From Amia ocellicauda (Eukaryota; Chordata; Actinopteri; Amiiformes; Amiidae), in the NCBI RefSeq assembly GCF_036373705.1, contig NW_027102660.1, positions 372,001-436,000 on the forward strand: DNA of 64,000 nucleotides, given 5' to 3'. The notes under the pieces are model-generated. The model was not told where the DNA came from. It saw nothing but the letters and a program-made list of their open reading frames with translations, and made no database searches. A program made the translations under genes and the position numbers. Positions 55,059-64,000 of this stretch are shown piece after piece; the stretch's first letter is position 1, and the number at the start of each line of letters is the position of its first letter.

Positions 55059-57099
55059 TTAAATACGGTACAATTCGTTAGTAAGGGTATTAATAAGGGT
55101 GTTTTGGCTCTCTATCACCAGGCATTGCCCCAGTAACACAAGTCTTTGATTTTGTAACAAAGTATGTAGCAACTCATGCCGACCTTCAGGAAGTAGCTCC
55201 GGGGGCTGGTGGCCTGGCTCAGCTTCAAAGGATGGTCGCTCCGGTAAATCTCGGTCGAAGGAGGCAGGGAGCGAGCGTATACTCATGGACGGAGACCAAG
55301 AAGGCCTTTGCGGTGACACCCTGGCCAAGCGCGGGGTACTGTTCCGCGTTTCTGTAGCCAAGAAACGGGTCTGGGGGGACGATGTTGAAACCAGGCCGTC
55401 GTTGGGTGGTGTGTCAGCCCTGACTGACGGCGACCCCTGAGGTTGTTGGATGCCTGTATTTGTTCCGCCCGACAATGCGGCGGGCTAAATCTGGGGTGTT
55501 GAATTACCCCCAGAAGGCTGTGGCCTGAGTAGATGTTGGGGGGTCTCCAAGACCACCGTGGGGGATCCTCTCGGTGATCTCACCGGGGAAGATGTTTGAT
55601 CCCACTTAGACGGGGTAATTGTCCTCAATAGCTCATCCACAGAATGACTATCCCAAGAGTCTTGGGAAGAATAAAAATATACATTACATTTACATCTTTA
55701 AACGGCGACAGAAATCAAACTTAAAACAACATGTCCAGGACATTCAAAACCTTTAGCTTTTTTAGACCTTTGAAAATAGCCTTAGACATTCACTACAACG
55801 CCTTATTATTTACAGACAATATATTTATTAGGACTTGATAATAAATGTAAAACAGAGAAGCAGCTGTAAATAAACTGTTTCTTAAATGTTTCTTTAAAAA
55901 CTGTAATATTGTTAATAAAACACACACACACACAACAACATTTCATTTTTAAACGAACCTTCCAAGTGTAAACGCTTCCTGATCCCGGGACTTCCTGTTT
56001 CACAAACGTTTTCACGATCTGTTTAAATATTAAATACAATGAACACCTTCAAGCCTTTTCCTACAACCACTTTAAAACAGAAGTATAATAGCGGGAGATA
56101 AGCCAAACAACTTACTAAACCCTTTCAGACGGCTTTACTTCCTAACCAGACGGTACGGCAATCGGTCATTTCTAAACACGTTCCCCAGAAACAAGCCTAG
56201 ACCTGTCCGGACTTCTAAAGATCTTTCCCAGAACCCCCCGCCCTACAGGAAACGGTCACCCATCGCTTAAATATTAGCCCTCAACGGGCAAACAAAGCCC
56301 TTTTAAAAACATTAAAGTTTGAAAGATCTTACTTACCTCCACAGAATAATCGTTTCTTATGTTTTTCGGCTGGTTTAGCTTTTTGCACCGCTGTGAAGGT
56401 AAGAGACATGTTTAACCTTTAACCACACCGCTTTATAAAAAGCTTTAACCTCTTACAGGCTGCAGATATATACTCACAGCTATCAGATACCGGGGCTGAC
56501 GGCCTTTCAGATTCTTGAAAGGTTACGGTTCTCGAAGGTAAAACGAAACAAGCCCTCGATGTGGAAGGCCTTTCGTTGTCTCGAACCACGTTTCTTAATA
56601 CTGTTAGACAGGATAATTTTTTAAAATTAACAAAACTGGACTCAAACATCTTACAGAAACGTTATACAAACAAACAGGGGTTTAGTTCTTACCCGGTCGG
56701 CAGACAGCCTGTCTAGGGACAACCACTTCTCTTGGTCGATCCTCGGAGACATTAATCACAGGCCTTTCGATACTTTCTGTGTAATTAAAGAGACCGGCAT
56801 TAATATATATTAAAACGTTTTCATAACTCTAATGAGCCGCTTCAAAACCACACACACCCATGCATAAGAACCCATGAGCGCAAACACAAAAATCTTACCG
56901 TCGTTGTTCCAGATGATCTCCTCAGCGTTGGGAATTAACTCCTGTTGACTGGCTGAAAAATAATTTTACAGAACTTAAAACAGATGTTATAGCCTTATTT
57001 ACAATACATGCACACAACACGCTCTGAGTCAATGAAAATAATCTGAAGACTTGCCTAAAAACTCGTTTAAATCGAATCGCTGATGTTGTTTCCGGACAT
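55059..57099 (-). pseudogene. Six-exon spliced right-arm gene (copy E), broken
   Basis: Exons 57099-57055, 56952-56899, 56776-56693, 56600-56478, 56390-56337 and 55660-55059. Splice sites are all kept, including the intron-1 acceptor lost in B. Exon 1 has the same 1-nt loss as B, and exon 6 has a private TAG near 55486. The lengths 54, 84, 123 and 54 of the inner exons are the same as in B. Confidence 0.7.
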
Positions 57100-57164
57100 T
57101 GTTGATCTTTAGTCTTAAATCGAAAGGTCAGTATGAGTCTGTCGAGCTGAAGACCAGACCTTCA

Positions 57165-57172
57165 TACTTATA
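57165..57172 (-). promoter_or_regulatory. TATA box of the spliced right-arm gene (copy E)
   Basis: TATAAGTA on the minus strand, 66 bases from the ATG at 57099. Confidence 0.5.
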
Positions 57173-58366
57173 ATGATGGCCACATGCCGGATCTGCTTGT
57201 AAGGCATTGTTCTGGTCTGGCCTTTGTGCCACCCTGTTACCAATTAACATATCAAAACCAACCAATAAAATGACACTGCATCAAATTTCAAATAGAAACC
57301 AAGATGGAGACGATCTCTCTCCTCTCTACTCTAAACTTTTATTAGAACCTTTTGGTCTCTCAAAAAAACATTTTTAAGCATCAAGACCTATAGTCAACAA
57401 CCACTAAGAATATTTCAGGCCTTTATAAGCGCTAAAAAACAACCTGAGCCTAGAAAATAACTATAAAGATCAAAAATAACTAGCGCTTTTACAGTGATTT
57501 TTTTTTTTTTTTTATAGCGATGCTTTGTTTGGTATTAAACAAGTCACAAACTACTCAGAACAGCGTTTATCCCCGCAAAAGAGATATTTGGGTTTATTTT
57601 ACAAAGCTTATAAATTATATAGGTTAAAAGTATTCTGAATGTTTTGATACCACACGCCATACCTATTGTTGTATGAGCACACCCCCGCCCCCCATGGTGT
57701 GAGTGATTTAGCCTTGAGTGTTGTGATCTATTTAGCATTGAGTGATCAGTTGTTTTCATTTTTTAAACGATTCCTTATCATCAGGGATTGAGACTGCTAA
57801 AATACCTTAAAAGCATATCCTTATCTTAAGTCTAACTCTTATGAGCTTTAAGACCCTAGAATGTATTTAAGTAAAACGACTGAACACATTATGTGAGAGA
57901 TAAAATATAACCACAGCTTTTTTTTTTTTTTTTTTTACAAAAACAATTAACCTATACACACAAACACCCACACACACACCCTCTTTTTTAATTTAATTTT
58001 TAATTAAATTTGAGGAGAGAGACAGAGCCAGATACAGTGTGGATAACATAAGTACCCTATGCAAAACAGGCATTGTTAGGACCTGGGATCATAACAGACA
58101 ACAGAACTTGTTGAATTTTATAAAATGATTGGGCGAGAGAGAGAGAAAGACAGACAGAGACAGTGTGAATATGATAAACGCACAATTCAAAACTGGCATT
58201 GTTAAGACCTGGGACCATTACAGACAACAGAACTTGTTGATCTTATAACGGTTTAGATTTACTAAACCATTAAATTTTTATTTAAAAAAGACCCCCAACC
58301 ACTACAGGAAGAGCCGACCCATTCACACTCTACAGTTGACCAACAAGAACAACAAGAACAACAGGT
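57173..58366. other. Non-coding right arm of element E
   Basis: Same AT-rich arm as in A: poly-T runs (57498-57513, 57919-57936), CA and GA repeats, and the 0.1-kb direct repeat (about 58020-58123 and 58152-58248). No gene seen. Confidence 0.6.
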
Positions 58367-58550
58367 TATGGGCGGCCTTGTTGTTCAGGGTTTTATGGGT
58401 GTACACTTTCTGACGGATATGACGTAGGAATAATTAAGGAAATAACTCTACCTAAAATCACGCCCCCCAATTATGACGTAGGAATATTAATAAGCTTAGG
58501 GCATACGTCATAACAAAATAGGCCGCGCCCAAAAAACCCAACTATCTACT
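58367..58550 (-). repeat. Right terminal inverted repeat of element E
   Basis: 184 bp, inverse of 42978-43161 with few differences (one in the terminal 12 bases). Confidence 0.93.
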
Positions 58551-58773
58551 CATAAGAGTAACAGCAATGTCGCCGATCCTGCTACGGTCGTATTGTAACA
58601 GCAACAACATGTATCGATTTTAAAAGTGTCAGTTCCAGCGCCTCGCAAAGCTACCCTTCTGTGATCGTTTGTTCTCTAGGTCAGGCTTTCTTGACACTCC
58701 GAGGAAGAGAAAACGATGGCCGGCCGCGTTACAGGGACAGGTAACACGGCACTAGCACACGTGCACCGCGGGT

Positions 58774-58846
58774 TGTTTCCGCCCGGTTTCGAACCAGGGA
58801 CCTTTCGCGTGTGAGGCGAACGTGATAGCCACTACACTACGGAAAC
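58774..58846 (-). tRNA. tRNA-Val: tRNA-Val(CAC)
   Basis: 73 nt on the minus strand, the same sequence as 29523-29595; all arms paired, boxes intact. Confidence 0.85.
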
Positions 58847-59366
58847 CAACCTGTCCTGGCGTTTCGAATGGCTCCCATCGAAGCAGGCTGGTAAAACGCG
58901 CACAGGCGTTTCCCTTGGGCCAGCCTGTGAGATAAAGGTTTCTAATTTCACTGACCTATTTTGCAATGCTCAAGGGCACATCAGGACACTTTGGAAACTC
59001 TTTCAAAGGCAGGACGCCCTGCGCTCTGACAGTGCCTGCACTTAGCCCAACAAGGTGATGCTGAATGGCTTGTTCAAACGGCTGGTGGTCTTCCTTCACC
59101 AGCAGACTATCAGAGCTATACTGCGCCTTCAACTACATAAGAGTAACAGCAATGTCGCCGATCCTGCTACGGTCGTATTGTAACAGCAACAACATGTATC
59201 GATTTTAAAAGTGTCAGTTCCAGCGCCTCGCAAAGCTACCCTTCTTCGATCATTAGTTCTCAAGGTCAGGATTTCTTGCCACTCCGAGGAAGAGAAAACG
59301 ACGGCCGGCCTTGGGGCAGAGAGATGAGGACGGGTAACACGGCACTGGCATACGTGCACCGCGGGT

Positions 59367-59439
59367 TGTTTCCACCCAGTTTCGAACCGGGGACCTGTCG
59401 CGTGTGAGGCGAACGTGATAGCCACTACACTACGGAAAC
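59367..59439 (-). tRNA. tRNA-Val: tRNA-Val(CAC), degenerate
   Basis: Anticodon CAC and B box present, but the outer anticodon-stem pair is broken and acceptor and T stems each have a G-U pair. May be a pseudogene. Confidence 0.5.
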
Positions 59440-59572
59440 CGACCCGTCCTGGCGTTTCGAATGGCTCCCATCGAAGCAGGCTGGTAAAACGCGCACAGGC
59501 GTTTCCCGTGGGCCAGCCTGTGAGATAAAGGTTTCTATTTTCACTGACCTATTTTGCATTGCTCAAGGGCAA

Positions 59573-59824
59573 GAGGATCCAGAAAAACAGGTTACTGAAA
59601 TGATGTTTGACGCCGTGGACTGGCCGTTCTTGAAAGAGGTCATAAACTGTATAAATGATGGTTTTGACATCTTGACCAAATGTTCGCAACTGGATTTGGT
59701 TAGAAGGAGAATATGCTGGATTATGGATTATATATCCCCCTTGAATGACGACGACGATGATAAAACAGACGACGTGTGGGGTTTTGGAGGGGGGTCTGAC
59801 GGCTCAGGGGCTACTCTCTTCTAA
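59573..59824 (+). pseudogene. Left-arm gene 1 (copy F), 3' fragment
   Basis: C-terminal 80 codons or so, including the Asp run and the Gly/Ser tail. The 5' part is replaced by host DNA. Confidence 0.85.
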
Positions 59825-59902
59825 GAGGGCGGTGTGTCATGACGTAGTGAAGAGATAGGATAAAAGGCGCAACAATTCATTCATGGTTTAAAATTAAAGA
59901 GA

Positions 59903-60751
59903 ATGTCTTACCCGAAAGCTGCGGACGTCGACAGGCTCTACAGGCCTCTTCAAACCCGGGATCACCCCTGGTTCTATTCCCCAGATTTTGTATACACTCT
60001 GGAACCCTTTGACTGCGGTTACTCTCCAAGACCTCAGACCCCGGTCCCTCAGGACGAAACAACATGCGGTGCGATGGATGTCCAAATGAGTCTCGGGGAT
60101 CCCCAGCCTCTGGAGCTCATGGAGGGCCTCGATTTTGCCGAACTGTCTACCGTCTGTGCGTCTCAGGAGGGGGTCAGTCCAATGGATGTAGAAACACCCC
60201 ACAAACCACCAGGCGAACCAATGAGCATCGGACAGTCCCGGGGGCGTGATGAAGACGAAGGATTTATGCCCGGGGTATGTGACCAAGTAAGCAGAGTGGT
60301 TAAAAGCACCCTGGTGTATATTCTGAGTGCTCTCATCGACCGAGCTCTGAAAGAAGTCTGTCGGGGGTGTGAAGTGAATCACCCCAGTCAGTTGAGACAC
60401 AGTTGTTTGTTTGAACCAGACCGTTACTATTTCCTGTTCTATTTCAACGTGTTTTACAGAAGACTGAACAAACCGTGGCTGAAACCGGCACTAATCAAGG
60501 CGCTGTCTTACTCCCACATACATGTCACTGCGGGACAAGTCCAGAAAATCATAGATGAGATTTTGCTGGAGCTGAAAAAGGAGCCGTTTATAATAGAGAA
60601 ACTTGGGCAGCTGCTCAATGACCTGGATGAGCCGAGTAGAAAAACCGCTGGCAAGCTAAAAGCTTATTTCTTCCGTAAAGAAGTTAAAGCTGGGGACAGC
60701 GACGAAGAATTCGACATCTACGCCACTGATTCAGACTCTGACCTGAACTAA
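59903..60751 (+). CDS. Left-arm gene 2, Cys/His-motif protein, intact (copy F)
   Basis: 282 aa, the only unbroken copy. The N-terminal half is Pro-rich and probably disordered. The C-terminal half is folded-looking, with a cluster C153-x2-C156-x3-H160-x5-H166-x-C168 (CRGCEVNHPSQLRHSCLFE) that could bind a metal, an aromatic stretch (YYFLFYFNVFY) and helical segments. The tail is acidic (SDEEFDIYATDSDSD). I do not know the function. It follows a CRE-like motif and a TATA-like box, and gene 3 follows after 12 bases. A regulatory role is possible but unproven. Confidence 0.75.
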   Translation: MSYPKAADVDRLYRPLQTRDHPWFYSPDFVYTLEPFDCGYSPRPQTPVPQDETTCGAMDVQMSLGDPQPLELMEGLDFAELSTVCASQEGVSPMDVETPHKPPGEPMSIGQSRGRDEDEGFMPGVCDQVSRVVKSTLVYILSALIDRALKEVCRGCEVNHPSQLRHSCLFEPDRYYFLFYFNVFYRRLNKPWLKPALIKALSYSHIHVTAGQVQKIIDEILLELKKEPFIIEKLGQLLNDLDEPSRKTAGKLKAYFFRKEVKAGDSDEEFDIYATDSDSDLN

Positions 60752-60763
60752 GGGACTTTGAAC

Positions 60764-61105
60764 ATGGGGAATGTTCTGGACTGCTTCTGCAACTGGTTCT
60801 GTCATCAACACTCTGCAGCTAACCTGAGAGCGCTATTACACCATGTGCTTGACAGAAAAGTAGCCAACGCGAGCCTTTTCTCTACAGATTTAACCATCGA
60901 TGAGGATCAACTTTCAAACCTGGAAAAGTTAATGGCTGCTGTAACAAAGATCGGGGGGTACGAACACTGGGATGAAGCGCTCAAGGGGGCCAAGAATGAT
61001 ATTAGGCCATTTCATCAACATCTGTATGACCTTTTACTGAGCATGTTTAATACACCTCTGTTTAATTTTAAAATAGGTCATATTGTTGTTTATTTACATA
61101 TGTAA
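60764..61105 (+). CDS. Left-arm gene 3, myristoylation-type start and Bcl-2-like patch (copy F), altered tail
   Basis: 113 aa from the ATG at 60764. Start MGNVLDCFCNWFC suggests myristoylation at Gly2 and possible palmitoylation, hence membrane association. The BH1-like segment begins at FKIGHIVV (about 102-109). Loss of one T near 61090 changes the tail (VVYLHM), so the BH1-like patch is cut short here; D and E keep the full segment within their fusion frame. Similarity to Bcl-2 proteins is by eye and needs a structure search. Confidence 0.6.
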   Translation: MGNVLDCFCNWFCHQHSAANLRALLHHVLDRKVANASLFSTDLTIDEDQLSNLEKLMAAVTKIGGYEHWDEALKGAKNDIRPFHQHLYDLLLSMFNTPLFNFKIGHIVVYLHM

Positions 61106-61326
61106 CTGAGGTGTGTGCCTACAAGATAAAGAAACAGGTATATTTGTTGATATAGATCAAGTAACCAATCATCTGATTTCTTTTTGTCTGGACCGTAGAA
61201 AAAATTGTTGTGTATGTTATACTTTTCTCAAATGTCTAAAAAGGGGTATCTGCTCTCCTGAAGTTGAATAAAAAACCTTGTAAAAAACTTTGCGCATAGT
61301 GTGGGTCTGTGTGGTTATTTGACAGA

Positions 61327-62418
61327 ATGACTCGGCAAGCTCCCCAAATGCAGGAACTATACTACAACCCAGCCAAGATTGGGGGTTTGGCGGGTAAGAA
61401 GGGTTTTCAAAGAGGACTCGCTGAGGCCGGAGTGAAGGTTAATGATGTGGTTGTTTCAGAATGGTTACGGGAACAAGACGCCTATACCTTACATAAACCT
61501 CTCAGGATTAACTTTAAAAGAAACCGCGTATATGCAACTGACATAGACTCACAATGGCAAATGGATCTAGTCGATATGTCAAATTTATCAAAACATAACA
61601 ATGGTCACAAATTGATGTTGATGTGTATCGATGTTTAATCAAAATATGCCTGGGCTCGAATTCTACATAATAAAACAGGTTGAGCGGTGACGAGGGTCTT
61701 TGAGGATATATTGTCCCAGGGTCGATGTCCTAAAAAACTGCAGACTGATTAAGGAAAAGAGTTTCTCAACAGAGAATTTCAGAATCTACTGAAGAGACAC
61801 AAAATACATCATTTCACCACCGGAAATGAGCTTAAAGCATCGGTAGTGGAGAGGTTTAACCGCACCATAAAGACCAAAATGTGGAGATATTTTACAGCGG
61901 TCAACACGTTCAAGTATTTTGATAAAGTTCAGGATTTTATTGATGCTTACAACCAAGGGTATCACACCAGTATTAAAATGAAGTCTATAGATGTTGATCA
62001 AAGTAATTCTTTTCAGGTCTATACAAAATTATATGGACCATTTATTAAGAAGGGAAAAACTACTTATAAGTTCAACATCGGTGATGTGGTTCGCGTTTCA
62101 AAGCTAAGGAGTACTTTTGCCAAAGGTTATGAACAAACATTTTCTGACGAATATTTTACAGTTACCGAACAGTTGGCTAGAGCCCCCCCCGTGTACCGGT
62201 TAAAAGACTATGACGGGGAGGATATAGAAGGAACGTTTTACGAAGCCGAGTTACAAAAAATTATTGTGGGTAAAGACAGTGTATACAGAGTTGAAAAGAT
62301 ATTAGCTGAAAAAACCCAGAACCGGAAAAAATATGTGTTGGTGAAATGGCTTGGATGGCCTGAAAAGTTCAATAGTTGGGTCCCGGAACAACAGGTTTGC
62401 GATATTCAATCCTTATAA
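61327..62418 (+). pseudogene. Chromodomain integrase (copy F), three stops
   Basis: TAA near 61636, TGA near 61681 and TAA near 61749 (the last one directly after the second catalytic Asp). From 61846 to the end it is open, including the chromodomain. Confidence 0.9.
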
Positions 62419-62422
62419 CAAC

Positions 62423-63199
62423 ATGCCCGCGGGTGTGTTGGGGGCATTACTCTCGATACTCAAGATGGAATCAGGAGGCTTCTACGTGACTCTACCCAGT
62501 AACGCCTCTCTCGATATATACCCTAAAAATGAAATATCCAGTTACACGGTACAATTTGGAAAATCTTTAGATCTAAGAGGGTCGTGGGAAGTGGGGTTGG
62601 CGGAAATACAGTATCCTTACACTTGGGCTGTTTTACAAGATAAGGATGCCACCTTCGCCATTTTTGATGATGTTAAAAAGAGTCAATGGACATTCACGAT
62701 ACAAGGAGGTTATTATGACAATGTGGATAAAATATTAGATGAGATGCATAAACAGTTCTCAGAAGGCACCCCCAACATCAAGCTATATTACAACCCTATT
62801 AAAAACAGAGTGTACAAGGTGTCAAAACCAGGTATTAGCATTCAAACCAGCGGCCAACTGGGGCGTATATTAGGGTTCTATTCTGACACAGAGAGCAGGT
62901 TCTCAGAAGTGGTGGGGCGGCTTTTACACTCTTTATGTGTATACGGATATCATAACCCACCAGAGGGTCGGGGATAGTTATGTCCCCCTTTTGAGAAATG
63001 TACTTATTAAAGGTAAAAGCAATGACATGGTCACAATTACTTATGACAAGCCACACTACGTACCAGTCTCAAAGACCCACTTTGACAACATCACGATCGA
63101 AGTCAAATCGGATCAGAATATCAACGTACCCTTCCGCTTCGGTAAAGTTAAGTTGTCAAACTACATTTTCGACCCCTGAAACAGTGTGTACATTATTAA
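62423..63199 (+). pseudogene. Penton-like minor capsid protein (copy F), frameshifted
   Basis: Shared frameshift near 62915, plus a private insertion near 63150 that alters the last codons. Both candidate start codons are present. Confidence 0.82.
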
Positions 63200-63200
63200 A

Positions 63201-63688
63201 ATGGCTACCTCGAGGGGTTATGTAGATCCTAGCGCCAATGTGGATTATTACAAGATGCAAGATGGAACGGCTTGCCCGGTTTTGTAGGAGCCCCCACAAT
63301 GTATGGCGCCGGTCTAGGAGGACTCTTTCGTGGTCTCTTTAGAATGGCCGTACCCCTGCTTAAGAGAGGCTTTGCTATAGCCAGACCCCACTTGAAATCA
63401 GCGGCTAAAAATATTGTTAGTGACGTGTTCACCAATGTTATGAACCGGGCAGCTAGCCATGAGCATCAGGAGGGTTCGGGTCTCATGGTAATGGCGAGGA
63501 GGGGGGGTAAAAGAAGAAACAGCATGTGTCCACCAGGGCGACGATGATCCGTGGCTAACAGAAAACGAAGAATCTCTCATTCTCCAACATATCGTGGAAA
63601 CACTCGGAGAAGGAAGCAGCACAAGAAAAAACCTGCAAAAAGAAAGTCTCAAAGAAAGAAAAATAGAGCCTCAGGATATATCTTTTAA
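63201..63688 (+). pseudogene. Basic pVI/pX-like protein (copy F), broken
   Basis: Same 1-nt loss as B and E near 63262, plus a private TGA at about 63545 in the basic tail. Confidence 0.8.
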
Positions 63689-63690
63689 AC

Positions 63691-64000
63691 ATGTCTTTTG
63701 TCCACAGTCTATTGGAAGAATGCGTCAAATCAGAACTGGATCTGTTTACAGTTCCATACACTCAAACGAGTATAGATAAGAGCATATATGTAGAGATTCC
63801 CCCTCTTTCTGCAATTTCAGACATGGCCCCTCTGGAGTTTTTTATAGCTGGCAATGGCGAGGATTATAATGATTTGAATAACACATTTATTTTAATGAAC
63901 TGTAAAGTGACTAATGAGGATGGCGATGCAATCGAGAAGACGGCCAACGCTGGGGTCATCAATTACCCGGTGGCCACCATGTTTTCACAGGTGGATGTGA
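63691..64000 (+). CDS. Major capsid protein (copy F), 5' part, no break seen
   Basis: Open from the ATG at 63691 to the window edge (103 codons). At codons 75-76 it reads AAT GAG where B, C, D and E have GAT TAG, so it lacks the premature stop. It also differs at a few residues (for instance Ser for Ile in DKSIYVE). Whether the rest is intact lies outside the window. Confidence 0.82.
   Translation, partial: MSFVHSLLEECVKSELDLFTVPYTQTSIDKSIYVEIPPLSAISDMAPLEFFIAGNGEDYNDLNNTFILMNCKVTNEDGDAIEKTANAGVINYPVATMFSQVDV

Larger units (their letters stand above)
42978..58550 (+). mobile_element. Element E: complete Polinton/adintovirus copy, 15,573 bp
   Basis: The only copy in the window with both ends. 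Terminal repeats 42978-43161 and 58367-58550, flanked on both sides by CATAAG (42972-42977 and 58551-58556). Gene content: left-arm gene 1, a gene 2/3 fusion, integrase, penton, pVI-like, major capsid, protease; then on the minus strand the 247-aa, 111-aa, ATPase, polymerase and spliced genes. Size, 6-bp duplication, AG termini and gene set fit Polinton/Maverick elements of the adintovirus type. Confidence 0.95.
58551..59572. repeat. Host tRNA-Val array between E and F
   Basis: Starts with CATAAG (right target duplication of E). Two tRNA units, 593 bp apart, and an empty insertion site (CTACATAAGAGTAACAGC) near 59133. Ends where host GGGCA meets element sequence GAGGATCC at about 59572. Confidence 0.8.
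59573..64000 (+). mobile_element. Element F: Polinton/adintovirus copy, left end deleted, runs off window
   Basis: Begins inside left-arm gene 1 at about 59573, directly joined to host repeat, so the left terminal repeat is missing. Contains the only intact gene 2, a nearly intact gene 3, broken integrase, penton and pVI-like genes, and an unbroken start of the capsid gene. Confidence 0.88.

Noticed and set aside
59894-60400. Long antisense frame (168 codons) opposite left-arm gene 2, with shorter versions in B and C
   Set aside because: It is the mirror of a GC-rich, codon-constrained gene, shares no recognisable motif, and its length varies between copies with changes that the sense gene explains.

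Overview
The window is eukaryotic, most likely teleost fish. This is inferred from three things: a tandem array of nuclear tRNA-Val genes without encoded CCA, a Tc1/mariner transposon at a TA site, and large protein-primed-polymerase elements of the Polinton/Maverick (adintovirus) type. Nothing in it is bacterial.

The backbone is host DNA: a tandem repeat of roughly 0.6-0.9 kb per unit, most units carrying one minus-strand tRNA-Val gene (anticodon AAC or CAC; some intact, some decayed). Six related Polinton/adintovirus copies sit in this array. A (1-6400) is a right arm entering from outside. B (7020-about 22562) is nearly complete but lacks its right end. C (23239-about 29504) and D (33333-about 39149) are both cut off inside the protease gene. 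E (42978-58550) is complete, with two 184-bp terminal inverted repeats and a 6-bp target duplication. F (about 59573-64000) lacks its left end and runs off the window. A Tc1-like element lies in the host DNA after C, and again after D because about 9.65 kb was duplicated in tandem.

Element plan, left to right. The plus strand carries a three-gene left arm (unknown 236-aa protein; 282-aa Cys/His-motif protein; small protein with a myristoylation-type start and a Bcl-2 BH1-like patch). It is followed by a DDE integrase with C-terminal chromodomain, a penton-like minor capsid protein, a basic pVI/pX-like protein, a double-jelly-roll-type major capsid protein and an adenain-like protease. The minus strand carries, in transcription order from the right end, a six-exon spliced gene, the protein-primed DNA polymerase B, an A32/FtsK-HerA-type packaging ATPase, a 111-aa basic protein and a 247-aa protein. 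The layout recalls adenovirus: accessory genes at both ends, and structural and replication genes converging in the middle.

Every copy is damaged. Several breaks are shared by all informative copies (polymerase and penton genes), so the ancestor was probably already defective before amplification. All readable insertion junctions lie at the same base of the host repeat, which fits one insertion spread by amplification of the array better than many independent insertions. Some genes are still open (integrase in B and D; protease, ATPase, 247-aa and 111-aa genes in B and E; the 236-aa gene in B, D and E). The most interesting unexplained material is the spliced right-arm gene and the left-arm accessory genes.
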